Shown: positions 16,908 to 25,435, counted from the stretch's first letter. The stretch is 41,944 nt of DNA from CAYVFC01 sp964450715 (GCA_964450715.1 CAYVFC010000070.1:1-41944); one strand, 5' to 3'. Numbers and translations: made by a program. The notes: a model not told the origin generated them from the letters alone.

Positions 16908-17768
16908 ATGCTGAGAAGAACCTCGCCCCAATCCGCCGCCGCCCACTACGACGCGATCACCAATGCCTGGCGTTACATCTTCGGCGAGCATTTTCACTAC
17001 GGTTACTTCACCTCGCCCCAGGTCGAGCTGCCCACCGCGACCCGGGCCCTGATCGACGAGCTGGCCGCCCTGGCCCCGATCAGCGAGTCGACGCGGGTAC
17101 TGGATATCGGCTGCGGCATCGGCGAGCCGGCGCTCTACCTGCACGAGAAGCTGGGCTGCTCCGTGCTGGGTATCACCACCAGCGAGAAGGGGCTGGAGCT
17201 GGCCCGGGCGCGCAGCCAGCAGCGGGGCCGCTCCGACCGCGTCCGCTTCCAGCTGGCCGACGGGACCCGGACCGGCCTTCCGCCGGAATCGTTTGACCTC
17301 TGCTGGGCGCTCGAGTCCTCGCACCTGATGGACAAGGCGCGGCTGTTCGCCGAGTGCCATCGGTTGCTGGGAAGCGGGGGTCGGCTGCTGCTCTGCGACG
17401 TCATGCTGAAAAGGCCGATCACCCTGTCGGACCATTTCAGCAATCTATTCGAGCTCCGCTGGGGCTATCTCTCCGGCTACCTCAGCGTCAAGAGAGCCTA
17501 CGGCCCGGGTAGGACCGAGTCCTTCGACGACTACCGGAACAAGCTCTCGGCCGCCGGCTTCGGCGAGGTCCGGCTGGTCGACGTGAGCCACCAGACGCTT
17601 CCCACCACGCGCAAGTGGCGCGAGAACATGGAGATCAACCGGAGCGAGATCCTGCGGAACTTCTCCGAGGCGGAGTTCCGGGACTTCGAGCGGGCGTCCT
17701 ACCTGATGGAGCACCTGTTCGAGAAGGAAATGCTCGGCTACGGGCTGCTGAGCGCGGTGAAGCTCTGA
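16908..17768 (+). CDS. SAM-dependent methyltransferase (small-molecule/lipid type)
   Basis: A 286-residue class I methyltransferase. Motif I is VLDIGCGIGEPALYLHEKLG, followed by GITTSEKGLELARARSQ and FQLADGTRTGLPPESFDLCWALESSHLMDK. This matches the group containing sterol C-methyltransferases, tocopherol methyltransferases and erythromycin or rifamycin O-methyltransferases, which act on lipids and polyketides. FGEHFHYGYF near the N-terminus is typical of that group. The start was chosen from the conserved N-terminus and the TATAAT box 9 bases upstream; an in-frame extension further upstream is GC-rich and unlike the family. The acceptor is unknown. The gene is a single unit, divergent from a membrane protein. 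Confidence 0.85.
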   Translation: MLRRTSPQSAAAHYDAITNAWRYIFGEHFHYGYFTSPQVELPTATRALIDELAALAPISESTRVLDIGCGIGEPALYLHEKLGCSVLGITTSEKGLELARARSQQRGRSDRVRFQLADGTRTGLPPESFDLCWALESSHLMDKARLFAECHRLLGSGGRLLLCDVMLKRPITLSDHFSNLFELRWGYLSGYLSVKRAYGPGRTESFDDYRNKLSAAGFGEVRLVDVSHQTLPTTRKWRENMEINRSEILRNFSEAEFRDFERASYLMEHLFEKEMLGYGLLSAVKL

Positions 17769-17841
17769 TTTCCATTCCGGATACCGTAATCGAGCCGAGG
17801 AGGGTATGGCCCGGATACGCTCCGGCTACCCCAATTCCCTT

Positions 17842-18090
17842 CTACCGCGATCGTCTGCTCAACGAACGGTTAACGGCCTGCAACCCCACCAGATAGATCA
17901 GGGGCGCCAGGTCAACCCGGCCCGTCGTCCCCGGGGGGAGCACGGCATAGAAGGGAGCGTATAGCGGTCCGGTGACCAGAGCTGTCAGGCTACGGGGAAA
18001 CTCGGCCGTGCCCGGCATGAACCAGCTCAGCACCGCGTCGAGCAGAATGACCACGCACAGACCGTTTATAATGTATATTAGCGCTTTCAT
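17842..18090 (-). CDS. YggT-family membrane protein
   Basis: An 82-residue protein with two hydrophobic segments (MKALIYIINGLCVVILLDAVLSWF and LAPLIYLVGLQAV) separated by a loop with PLYAPFYAVLPP, the arrangement of YggT proteins. YggT proteins are linked to membrane or division functions in other bacteria but are not well defined. I chose the ATG at 18088-18090; a longer frame upstream is Arg/Gly-rich and not family-like. The ribosome-binding site is weak (GGATCTGGAAA). A possible -10 (TACAAT, minus strand) lies at 18159-18164. Confidence 0.75.
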   Translation of the reverse strand: MKALIYIINGLCVVILLDAVLSWFMPGTAEFPRSLTALVTGPLYAPFYAVLPPGTTGRVDLAPLIYLVGLQAVNRSLSRRSR

Positions 18091-18286
18091 TTTCCAGATC
18101 CCTTCGCCCGACCGGCCCCGTCGACGGCCGGCTTCGCCCGACCGCCCACCTCGCATTCATTGTACCGATAGGCCGCCGGTTTTCCAGAGGCGTATCCCGA
18201 TGGCCAGCGGGCGGCGGCTTGGCCGGAGGCGGTAGCCGGCCGCAACTGCCGTACCGCCCGGTGGATTCGTGACAACCCGTATTTCC

Positions 18287-18323
18287 GGTCACCGGTTGCC
18301 CACCGACTCCCCAACCGGTGACC
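18287..18323. promoter_or_regulatory. 12-bp perfect inverted repeat upstream of the PKD/HYR gene
   Basis: GGTCACCGGTTG (18287-18298) and CAACCGGTGACC (18312-18323) are exact reverse complements with a 13-base gap. The repeat ends 23 bases before the -35 box at 18347. It may be an operator or a hairpin in the divergent region. The rest of the gap 18091-18444 holds only the promoter at 18347 and nothing else I can name. Confidence 0.5.
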
Positions 18324-18346
18324 TCGCCGGCAAGGCGGGCGCCGCG

Positions 18347-18375
18347 TTGACACCCGGACGGCCAACCGATACAAA
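18347..18375 (+). promoter_or_regulatory. Sigma-70-type promoter of the PKD/HYR lipoprotein
   Basis: TTGACA at 18347-18352 and TACAAA at 18370-18375 with a 17-base spacer. The start codon is at 18445, giving a leader of about 60 bases that contains GGGGAGG before the ATG. Confidence 0.65.
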
Positions 18376-18444
18376 AAGGACTATCCCGGTACCAGTTTCA
18401 CCGCTTCGAAATACCGAAATTCAACCAGGGGAGGCGAGTCGCCC

Positions 18445-19896
18445 ATGGTCGCAGAACCCACGAGGCTGAATTCCCTACGCATCATCGTCGCGGTTGTCGC
18501 CACCGCCTTCATCAACCTCGTCGCGTGCCTTGATGCCACTCCGCCGGACGACCGGTTGGACGTGGTACGAGCCGCGGATACGGGTAGCGGAGGCGACCCT
18601 CCGGTCAGCGACGTGACCATCACCATCATCTTGCCGCCGGACGTCGATCCCAACGCCCCGGTCGTCCCCGTCGATGAGCTGGTGTTGTTTCTCGCCATGA
18701 CGACTGGCGGTGCGGGAGACATCAACTACGAATGGGACTTTGGCGACGGAACGATCGTCGCGAACGGAAGCTTGATCGACCACACCTATTCCCTGGCGGG
18801 CTTGTACGTCGTTACGGTCAGCGTTCTCGACCTCCACCCCGAGACCGGCGAGATCGTGGGCGCGGCCGCGGAAAGCGTGACCCTCGTCGTAGAGGGAGGG
18901 ACGAACACCCCTCCCAGCATCGAGCCGCCCCCGGACGTCGTGCTCGGCACCAATGCGGGGACCTGCGCGGCGGCAGGGGTGGCGCTGGGAACGCCCGAGG
19001 TGACCGACGATGCCGACGGGATCGTCGTAGATGCGGTTCGGATCGACGGCGAACCGCTCGCCGCCCCCTACCCGGCGGGCGTCACCGCCGTCACCTGGAC
19101 TGCGACCGATGTCGGCGGGCTCACCGCGAGCGCGATCCAACTCGTCACGGTCTACGACACCGAGCCGCCGGTCATCGCGGCGCCGGCTGACCTGAGCGTT
19201 TCGAACGACCCGGGACTGGGAACGGTACTGGTCGATGTCGGAAGCGCGACCGCGACCGACAACTGCGAAACCGCGGCCGTCGGCGGCGAGCGCGGAGACG
19301 GCGAAGCCCTGCAGAACCCCTACCCGGTGGGCGCTACCGTCATCGTCTGGACGGCCACCGACGCGGCGGGCAACCAGGCCGCGGCCGAGCAGACCATCAC
19401 CGTCAACGACGCCGAGGCGCCGTCGCTCGCCTTGCCGGCGGGTTTTTCTCTTGCCGCGACCTCGCCGGAAGGCGCCACCGTCGTCTACGAAGTTACGGCG
19501 AGCGACAACCTGCCCGGCGCCGTCGTTTACTGCGCTCCGGACTCGAGGAGCACGTTCCCTATCGGTACGACCGCCGTGAGCTGTACCGCGATTGACGCGG
19601 CGGGAAATACTACCCACGGTACCTTCACCGTGACTGTGCTCGGAGCCGCCGAGCAGATCGCGAGCCTGATCGAGTCGATTAACGACGCACCGTTACCGTC
19701 GGAGCTGCGAAGGCCCCTGGTCAGGTTTCTCGAGAACGCGCTAAACGTTCCCGCCAGAGGAATGGCCGCTTGCCGCATGCTCGATGTCTTTGTGGCGGTC
19801 GTCCGGGTAAAGACCGGCAGGCAGATCCCGGTCGACGATGCCGACCGGCTCATCGCCGACGCCTCTCGTATCCAGAACGTGCTCGGGTGCCCCTGA
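18445..19896 (+). CDS. Surface lipoprotein with PKD and HYR repeats and FIMAH-like C-terminus
   Basis: A 483-residue lipoprotein. The signal peptide ends in NLVAC, putting the lipidated Cys at residue 28. A PKD domain (about 65-150) contains INYEWDFGDGTIV and HTYSLAGLYVVTVSV. Three HYR-type repeats follow (about 155-400), each with PVGxTxVxWTATDxxGN-like signatures, for example VIVWTATDAAGNQAA. The last 80 residues (LIESINDAPLPSELRRPL to LIADASRIQNVLG) look like the FIMAH helical domain. Such proteins sit on the outer surface and mediate adhesion or polymer binding; no enzyme domain is visible. GGGGAGG precedes the ATG. It converges with the radical-SAM gene at 19970. Confidence 0.8.
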   Translation: MVAEPTRLNSLRIIVAVVATAFINLVACLDATPPDDRLDVVRAADTGSGGDPPVSDVTITIILPPDVDPNAPVVPVDELVLFLAMTTGGAGDINYEWDFGDGTIVANGSLIDHTYSLAGLYVVTVSVLDLHPETGEIVGAAAESVTLVVEGGTNTPPSIEPPPDVVLGTNAGTCAAAGVALGTPEVTDDADGIVVDAVRIDGEPLAAPYPAGVTAVTWTATDVGGLTASAIQLVTVYDTEPPVIAAPADLSVSNDPGLGTVLVDVGSATATDNCETAAVGGERGDGEALQNPYPVGATVIVWTATDAAGNQAAAEQTITVNDAEAPSLALPAGFSLAATSPEGATVVYEVTASDNLPGAVVYCAPDSRSTFPIGTTAVSCTAIDAAGNTTHGTFTVTVLGAAEQIASLIESINDAPLPSELRRPLVRFLENALNVPARGMAACRMLDVFVAVVRVKTGRQIPVDDADRLIADASRIQNVLGCP

Positions 19897-19969
19897 GCGC
19901 GGGTGCAGGGTGGGGGCCCGGCCTCGCTCGATGGACGCCTCCTACCCCGGGAAGGCGTAAGTCCCGCCG

Positions 19970-21241
19970 CTACGACTGGACGGTGCCGTCGGAAGGCTCG
20001 CGTTCGGTGGCGTTGGCGTAGCAGAAAGGGAGAAAGGCGCCGTTCTTGTAGTATTGGGTCGGGCACTTCCGGTTCTCTTCCAGGTCGATGTTGTAGACGT
20101 TGGGCCAGGTGCGCAGGACGATCATCATGCCGTCGGTCTCCTTCCACAGAGGCCGGGTCTTGAAGAGAACCGACAGGTTCTTGCCGATGGTCTTGATACC
20201 GTAGGCGCGCAGGAAGTTGTAGGCGACAACCGGCTCCTTGAAGTACGCATTCCGGATCGCCTCCAGATCGATGAGAGTGCCCACCGCCGTGTAGCACTGC
20301 TGCTTCCTGACGTGGAAGTTGAAGCTGCAGAGGCGGGTGCTGGTGAACTTGCGCACGTTATCCGGTACCGGCAGCCGGGTCTCCTCCAGCACCTGCTGCC
20401 AAAAGCGGTACTCCTTCAGGATATCTTCGCGGTTGATCTCCAGGGAATCGGCGACCAGTTGCACCAGCTCGGACATACAATAGGGCTGCACGTCGATGCT
20501 CCGACCCACCGGCTCGGTGGTTCGGATGCGCAGCTCGAAGATGAACGACCGGTTCTCGAAACAGTAATCGGCCAGCGGGCGGACCTGGTCCTCGTTCACG
20601 CCACGGGCCAGGGTGGCCGACAAGCAGGTGTGAATGCCGGCCCGCTTGATGTTCTCCAGGGCCCGGAGCTTGACCTCCAGCAGCGGCTTGCCGTTCATCC
20701 TGCGGTAGATATCGTCATCAAAACCGTTGAAGGAGAAGGTTATCGAGTCGACCCCGGCCTCCTTGAGGCGCATAACGTAAGCGTAATCGGCCAGGTTTAC
20801 GCCGTTGGTGATGAGGCAGGCCCGGTTCTTGCGGCTGGCTATCTTTATAATATCGAAGATCTCCTGCCGGCAGGTCGGCTCCCTCCCCATCAGCCCGATG
20901 ACCTTGTTCTCGAAGCCGGAGAGCAGCCGCTCGACCTCTTCGACCGCGAGCGGTTGCTTACCCCCGATATCCTCGTAACAGACCGGGCAGCTCAGGTTGC
21001 ACTTCGAGGAGACGTAGAGATCGATGGCGTGGGGCGAAACCTGGCCGTCGACCGGCTCTCCCGTCATCAGGCGATAAAAAGCGTAATCGTTCTCCAGCAG
21101 AGCCTTGTAGAAGGTGCCGTTCTCGTCCCGCTTCTCCAGATAGACCTTGCCGTCCTCGAGCACGACCTCGGCGTCGATTTCCTCGAAGGTCAACGGGGAG
21201 AGGCTACGGGTGCGTTTGAGAACCGAGCGAGCGGTGGTCAT
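19970..21241 (-). CDS. Radical SAM enzyme of unknown substrate
   Basis: A 423-residue radical-SAM protein. CNLSCPVC gives Cys81, Cys85 and Cys88, and IGLMGREPT fills the GGEP position, followed by LITNGVNL and ITFSFNGFDDDIY. Single cysteines later (TRLCSFNFHVRKQQCYT, NRKCPTQYY, LPFCYAN) may bind a further cluster. The layout, about 80 residues before the cluster plus a long C-terminal region, resembles heterogeneous Tes-like and SPASM radical-SAM families, but I cannot assign it. Start placed at ATG 21239-21241. A weak -35/-10 pair (TTGACT, TAGCTT, 17-base spacer) lies just upstream on the minus strand. Divergent from the cyclase-like gene. Confidence 0.75.
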   Translation of the reverse strand: MTTARSVLKRTRSLSPLTFEEIDAEVVLEDGKVYLEKRDENGTFYKALLENDYAFYRLMTGEPVDGQVSPHAIDLYVSSKCNLSCPVCYEDIGGKQPLAVEEVERLLSGFENKVIGLMGREPTCRQEIFDIIKIASRKNRACLITNGVNLADYAYVMRLKEAGVDSITFSFNGFDDDIYRRMNGKPLLEVKLRALENIKRAGIHTCLSATLARGVNEDQVRPLADYCFENRSFIFELRIRTTEPVGRSIDVQPYCMSELVQLVADSLEINREDILKEYRFWQQVLEETRLPVPDNVRKFTSTRLCSFNFHVRKQQCYTAVGTLIDLEAIRNAYFKEPVVAYNFLRAYGIKTIGKNLSVLFKTRPLWKETDGMMIVLRTWPNVYNIDLEENRKCPTQYYKNGAFLPFCYANATEREPSDGTVQS

Positions 21242-21333
21242 GTTCGAATGAAAGAAGCTATCGGGCGGGGTGCTCGCAGTCAAGGCGCCGACTGGCGGCG
21301 GCGCTCACCGCACCTCGCTCGGCCTTCCCTTCG

Positions 21334-21362
21334 TTGCCGCCATCAGGTCGATGGTCTACTAT
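21334..21362 (+). promoter_or_regulatory. Promoter of the nucleotidyl cyclase-like gene
   Basis: TTGCCG at 21334-21339 and TACTAT at 21357-21362 with a 17-base spacer. The transcription start should fall near 21369, which excludes the in-frame GTG at 21365 and supports the ATG at 21401. The -35 is identical to that of the transketolase operon. Confidence 0.6.
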
Positions 21363-21400
21363 GAGTGGCGGGTCCGAAGGCGACCTGGTCAGAACCCGAC

Positions 21401-22744
21401 ATGGCAAACGGTAAGCACAGGCGCAAGGGGCCGAAACCGCTGGTCGGCGCGGCGCTCATGCTCGATTTACAGGATTCCACCTTCGTCTGGGATCAGCGAC
21501 CGGCGCTGGCCAGAGAGGTGATCGACACCCTGGACCGGAACGTCAAAACCCTGCTCGAAGAGAGCGACAAGTACAGAGGGACGATCGGCAATTTCACCGG
21601 CGACGGATACCTGCTGCTCTTCGAGCTGCCGGAGCACGCCGTCAACTTCTGCGCTCGCCTAATCAGCGCCTGGGAGGAACCGCGCCGGACATTCGAGAAA
21701 CAGCTGGACCTGCGGCCGGACAAGAAATACCTGTTGCTACGCAGCGGCGTGGAGTTCGGACGGTACCACCGTATCCACCGCGAGTACGTGGGCTCGGCCA
21801 TCAACCGGGCGCAGCGCTGCGAAGCGGGCAGCAAGAAATACGTCGATAAAGTTCTCTTGAAGCGGGAAGGGAATCTCCCCTCCCATTTCGTCGTCTACGT
21901 GACCCAGTCGGTAAGGGACAACATCCAGATATCCAATTACCACCTCTCCAGGCAGCTGGAGGTCGAGTTCAAGGGGATCGAGGACTTCGATCAGGAGACG
22001 GAGGACTACACCGCGCCGAAGACCTTTATCTACGCCCTCTGGCCCCGCTCGCTGACCGGGGACGAGTCGGAATTCCTGGTCGATTCCGCCGAGGCCAGGA
22101 AAGTCGCCGAGGCCATCAGCCTCTCGGAGGCCTCCGCCTGGCTGCTGGGGGAGGCTGACGGGTACATCGATCGCGCCAGGGGCAAGGTGGACGATTTCGC
22201 GACCAGCTTGATCGAAAAATCCATCGGGCAGTACACGGATCTGCTGACGCGTACCGATCTTCCCGAGAAGATCCGCTCGACGCTGAACTGGAAGCTCACC
22301 GACGCCCGCAAGCGCCGGCGCGGGCGCCCCCGTGGGCCCCGCAGCCGAAACGAGCTCGAAAAGCGGGTCGAGCGATGCCAGGAGCGCCTCTCGGACGATC
22401 TGCTGCAGAAGGCGCCTGATCGTTACGCGCTGGCGCAGGGCTCGTTGGGAGATGCGCTGCTGTACCTGGCCGGGCTGGTAGCGGGGTCGGAAAGGGCCGA
22501 TAAGCTGGAGCGGGCCATCCGCGCCTACGAGGCCGCGCTGACCGTGTACTCGGAGCAGGACTACCCCACCGATCACGCGATGATACGCGACAAGCTGGTG
22601 GCGGCTCGCGAGGAGCAGGTCAAGGCCGCCGCCGCGGGCGAGCGGAGCGCGGAAACGAACCACGCGCTCGAAGGCGAAGGATCGAAACCGACGCGCAGGA
22701 AGAGCCGCAGAGCGCCCGGGAGGAGCTCCCGAAACAGGCGGTAG
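21401..22744 (+). CDS. Class III nucleotidyl cyclase-like protein with TPR-like C-terminus
   Basis: A 447-residue soluble protein. Residues 15-180 follow the class III cyclase homology domain: MLDLQDST gives the first metal Asp (Asp22), NFTGDGYLLLF the second (Asp68), LRSGVEFG matches the RxGIHxG segment, and YVGSAINRAQRC retains the Asn and Arg that bind nucleotide. Both metal Asp residues are present, so activity is plausible; base choice cannot be read. A central helical region with basic RKRRRGRPRGPRSR is followed at about 325-400 by two TPR-like repeats (YALAQGSLGDALLYLAGL, LERAIRAYEAALTVYSEQ). The tail is basic. No membrane helix or receptor domain is fused. It has no co-directional partner and ends 10 bases before long-hairpin element B. 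Confidence 0.75.
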   Translation: MANGKHRRKGPKPLVGAALMLDLQDSTFVWDQRPALAREVIDTLDRNVKTLLEESDKYRGTIGNFTGDGYLLLFELPEHAVNFCARLISAWEEPRRTFEKQLDLRPDKKYLLLRSGVEFGRYHRIHREYVGSAINRAQRCEAGSKKYVDKVLLKREGNLPSHFVVYVTQSVRDNIQISNYHLSRQLEVEFKGIEDFDQETEDYTAPKTFIYALWPRSLTGDESEFLVDSAEARKVAEAISLSEASAWLLGEADGYIDRARGKVDDFATSLIEKSIGQYTDLLTRTDLPEKIRSTLNWKLTDARKRRRGRPRGPRSRNELEKRVERCQERLSDDLLQKAPDRYALAQGSLGDALLYLAGLVAGSERADKLERAIRAYEAALTVYSEQDYPTDHAMIRDKLVAAREEQVKAAAAGERSAETNHALEGEGSKPTRRKSRRAPGRSSRNRR

Positions 22745-22754
22745 CCGGGACTAC

Positions 22755-22913
22755 AACCCCACCGCTCACTTGAGTTGACCCGGATGGCGCCGTAGATTTT
22801 CGCCGCGCGCAAGGCGCGACGACGCGGAATATCGGGGTATTTTGCCGAGGAGCAACGCCGCGCGCGGCGAAAAGACCAAGCGAGGCGGATCGACTCAGGT
22901 GAGCGGTGGGGTT
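22755..22913. repeat. Long-hairpin element, copy B
   Basis: Outer arms at 22755-22775 and 22893-22913 pair over 21 bases with one mismatch (AACCCCACCGCTCAC outermost). Inside, TTTCGCCGCGCGC pairs with GCGCGCGGCGAAA, and the core carries CGACGACG and CGAGGAGCAACGCCGC. It sits between convergent genes, and its right arm overlaps two bases of the V4R-like gene's stop codon. Confidence 0.8.
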
Positions 22914-23505
22914 AAACTTCCTTGGCGGTGGGCGGTAGCGAGTCGGCGGGCAGCTCGACGGTCCAGCCCAGGTCCCAGCGACAGACCGGCTTGCCTTGAA
23001 GCACGCAGTCGTGCCGCCTCAGGTTGACCTCCCCCCAGCCGGCCAGCTTCAACATCTCGACGTAGTACGAGCCGTGAATGGTGCACATCTCCTGGGAGGG
23101 ATACTCGAACCCCTCGACCTGGACGCTGCCCTTCACCGGGCTGGCGACCGTGAAGCTCAGACTCCCGGAGTCGTGGTTGTGGTGCCAGAGCTGTTCCAGG
23201 CGCTTGATGAATTCCTGCGGCTCGGGCTGCTTGGCCAGATCGGGATAGGCCAGGGCATAGTGCTCACGCGCGGTCCACTTGCCCATGTCGTTCAGCGCCA
23301 GGGCCATGGGCAGATCGATGAGCTCGACGCAGCCGCGGATGAGCCCCAGCAGATCTTTTTCCGGATACCACTCGTCGGCCATCACCTGCTCGGAGAGGTA
23401 CCGGTGAAGGCTTCCGGGAAGGATGGCCCGCGCGTCCTCTTTGAGCGTGCGCAGAAACCTGACCGCTCGGGAAACGCTAGTGCCTCTGACCTTGGCCTGG
23501 GTCAC
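22912..23505 (-). CDS. V4R/TIGR02265-like ligand-binding domain protein
   Basis: A 197-residue protein that appears to be a stand-alone small-molecule-binding domain of the V4R (4-vinyl reductase) or TIGR02265 type. Supporting features are the helical N-terminal half (AILPGSLHRYLSEQVMADEW), then LEQLWHHNHDSGSLSF, and a C-terminal GSYYVEMLKLAGWGEVNLRRHDCVLQGKPVCRWDLGW with two conserved-type cysteines. Such domains sense aromatic compounds or lipids in myxobacteria and their relatives; there is no DNA-binding or kinase domain here. The start codon is GTG with no recognisable ribosome-binding site. It lies downstream of the B12-type radical-SAM gene on the same strand (172-base gap), and its stop codon touches element B. 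Confidence 0.6.
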   Translation of the reverse strand: MTQAKVRGTSVSRAVRFLRTLKEDARAILPGSLHRYLSEQVMADEWYPEKDLLGLIRGCVELIDLPMALALNDMGKWTAREHYALAYPDLAKQPEPQEFIKRLEQLWHHNHDSGSLSFTVASPVKGSVQVEGFEYPSQEMCTIHGSYYVEMLKLAGWGEVNLRRHDCVLQGKPVCRWDLGWTVELPADSLPPTAKEV

Positions 23506-23677
23506 GATAGCCCTAGTTTTACCTTATTTAGTGCGAAGGTAGAAGCCCCGGGATGAAACAAAAAGTCGAAGGGCCGTTTTCCGGCGCGCTGCACAGGCGG
23601 ACGAGCGTCCCAGCGAACCGACGCCCTCGTCGGTCGCGCGGCAAACGCTCTCGTCGCGAGAAGGCCATCCGCGGCCG
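23506..23677. other. Gap with weak hairpins
   Basis: GC-rich spacer between the B12-type radical-SAM gene and the V4R-like gene. GACGAGCGT and ACGCCCTCGTC can pair with a small bulge near 23600-23635. No confident promoter, terminator or gene. Confidence 0.35.
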
Positions 23678-25435
23678 TCAAAACGCCGGCAGCATCCCCA
23701 TCAGGCGGCGGTCCTTGTAGGGTACCGGCTTACCCCCGTTTCGGCCCCGCTTCACCCAGACCCGGTCGTCGAAGGTGTGGTAGTAGGTCCAGCGCGGCGG
23801 GGGATCGGAGAGCGTCGGCCTGGGCGGTATCTGCGTTTTCTTCTTGATGTTGCTCCCGATGAAGCGGGAAGCCAGCTTGATTCCGCCCGACAGGAGCGGG
23901 TTGGGCTTGATCTCGTCGCGGACGCGCTTCTCCAGCCTGGCGGCGCGCTCGCGCACCGCCGGGCTCTGGTGCATCCGTTTTATGGAGCGGATGAAGGTGC
24001 TGGCCCCCATGGCCATGTAGCGTAACTCCCGGGCGCGATAGGCATGCAGCTCGTCGGTTCGATCCTTGTAGACCTGGTAGGAGTTGAGCGCGCTCTCCAG
24101 CACCTGCAGCGGCGGCGGTCCCACCTGGTCGCGGATCTGCTCGTGCGCGTAGTCGAAGAACTGCTTGATCTCTCCCTTCCCGAAGTTCTTGAGCTTGTAT
24201 ACGTCATCCTTCCAGAGGTTGAAGTCCTCCCACTGGTAGCTGTCCAGTATCCGCCCCTCCTCCATCATCCGGTCGTACAGGGCCGTACCCGGACAGGGGG
24301 TGAGGGGGGAGATCTGGTAGGCGAGCGTCTTAAGGTCCACGAAGCGATCGATATCGTCCTTGAGGTTGTCCCGGTCGTGGAAATCGAAGCCCAGCACCAG
24401 CGAGCCTACGGTGAAGATGTTGTGACGGTGCAGGTCTTCGAACAGCTCCTTGATCTCCTGCTTGCCCTTGCGCTTGTTGTACTGGTCATCGATGACCTCG
24501 GGACAGCCCGGGCCGTGCAGCTGGAAGCTCTCCACGCCGATCCAGACCGCACCCAGGCCGTTGTCTCGCAGCTCCTCGCTGGTGAACTGGGAGAGCGAGC
24601 GGGTGGAGCCGAAGGTGAAGTAGCGGACGCCCCAGGTCTTCTTGTCGCTGCGCAGCAGCCGGCCCAGCTCGCGCACGTAACCCGGGTTGAGGAAAAAGTC
24701 CTCGTCGAAGAGCAGCACGAACATGTCGTCGAAGCCGAGCCGCTTCTGGTAGTTGCGGATATAGCGGTAGATCTGCTCGGGCTCGGCCACGTAGATCTTC
24801 TTGTGGTGAAAGAAGGCGCTGGTATTGCAGAAATCGCAGGCGTTGGGGCAGCCCAGGCTCACCAGCAACATGGGGGCGCGCGCGGTGGCCATCTCCAGAC
24901 CGGGTATCTGTAGGCCGCACAGGGGCAGGTGGTTCTGGGTGATCTCTCGGTCCAGCGGCTCGTCGCCCAGCAGGCGGCGCATGAACTTCACCCCCTCCTC
25001 GCGGCAGAGGTGATCGGCGTTTTCACGGATGTATACCGCATCCCCGTTGGTATCGCCGGGCACCGGGTTGTTCAGCGTGCCCACGCCGTAGCCGCCGACC
25101 ACGATCTCGGTTCCGGGGCTCTTCTCGCGTATCCGTTTCATCATGCGGGCGACCTTGGCGGTCTGCACGCTCTTGAGCTGAAAGCCCACCACGTCGTAAC
25201 CGTTGTCCAGCTCGCGGTCGAACTCCTCCCAGTGCGGGTGCTCGAGCACGGTGGTGGGGTTGGAGATGTTCTCCGCTATCATGTACAGGCCCGCGTGGTG
25301 CATGTGCGAGGTGACCTGGAACGGCCCGTGGCCGCGCACCAGCCGGGAGGTGGCCAGGTCGAACATGTCCTCACCCCAGCCCAGGTTGTTGGGGCCGTAG
25401 CTGGCGGTCAGCAGCACTTTCTTCTTCTTGCTCAT
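23678..25435 (-). CDS. B12-binding-type radical SAM enzyme
   Basis: A 585-residue protein. The N-terminal 150 residues resemble a cobalamin-binding Rossmann domain (VLLTASYGPNNLGWGEDMFD, then VVGFQLKSVQTAKVARMMKRIREKSPGTEIVVGGYG), without an obvious DxHxxG motif. The radical-SAM core follows with CPNACDFC (Cys196, Cys200, Cys203), FDEDFFLNPGYV and VGSLVLGFDF. A helical C-terminal region of about 170 residues ends in a basic tail. Members of this class methylate or rearrange unactivated carbons, often in lipids or natural products; the substrate is unknown. AAGGAG precedes the chosen ATG by 6 bases; a start 22 codons upstream is unlikely. Its promoter holds an ACATACG palindrome in the spacer, suggesting a TetR-type repressor. 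Confidence 0.8.
   Translation of the reverse strand: MSKKKKVLLTASYGPNNLGWGEDMFDLATSRLVRGHGPFQVTSHMHHAGLYMIAENISNPTTVLEHPHWEEFDRELDNGYDVVGFQLKSVQTAKVARMMKRIREKSPGTEIVVGGYGVGTLNNPVPGDTNGDAVYIRENADHLCREEGVKFMRRLLGDEPLDREITQNHLPLCGLQIPGLEMATARAPMLLVSLGCPNACDFCNTSAFFHHKKIYVAEPEQIYRYIRNYQKRLGFDDMFVLLFDEDFFLNPGYVRELGRLLRSDKKTWGVRYFTFGSTRSLSQFTSEELRDNGLGAVWIGVESFQLHGPGCPEVIDDQYNKRKGKQEIKELFEDLHRHNIFTVGSLVLGFDFHDRDNLKDDIDRFVDLKTLAYQISPLTPCPGTALYDRMMEEGRILDSYQWEDFNLWKDDVYKLKNFGKGEIKQFFDYAHEQIRDQVGPPPLQVLESALNSYQVYKDRTDELHAYRARELRYMAMGASTFIRSIKRMHQSPAVRERAARLEKRVRDEIKPNPLLSGGIKLASRFIGSNIKKKTQIPPRPTLSDPPPRWTYYHTFDDRVWVKRGRNGGKPVPYKDRRLMGMLPAF

Noticed and set aside
19970..21241. Assignment of the radical-SAM enzyme as a tetraether lipid synthase (Tes).
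   Set aside because: General layout is similar, but the diagnostic cysteine segments and SGGEPT-type loop of Tes are not seen.
21365..21400. GTG at 21365 as the start of the cyclase-like gene.
   Set aside because: It lies upstream of the transcription start predicted from TTGCCG/TACTAT, and the extra 12 residues are not family-like.
23560..23660. A fourth, decayed copy of the long-hairpin element.
   Set aside because: Some short pairing and CGACGAG-like pieces exist, but no paired outer arms or shared CGAGGAG/CGCCGC core could be shown.
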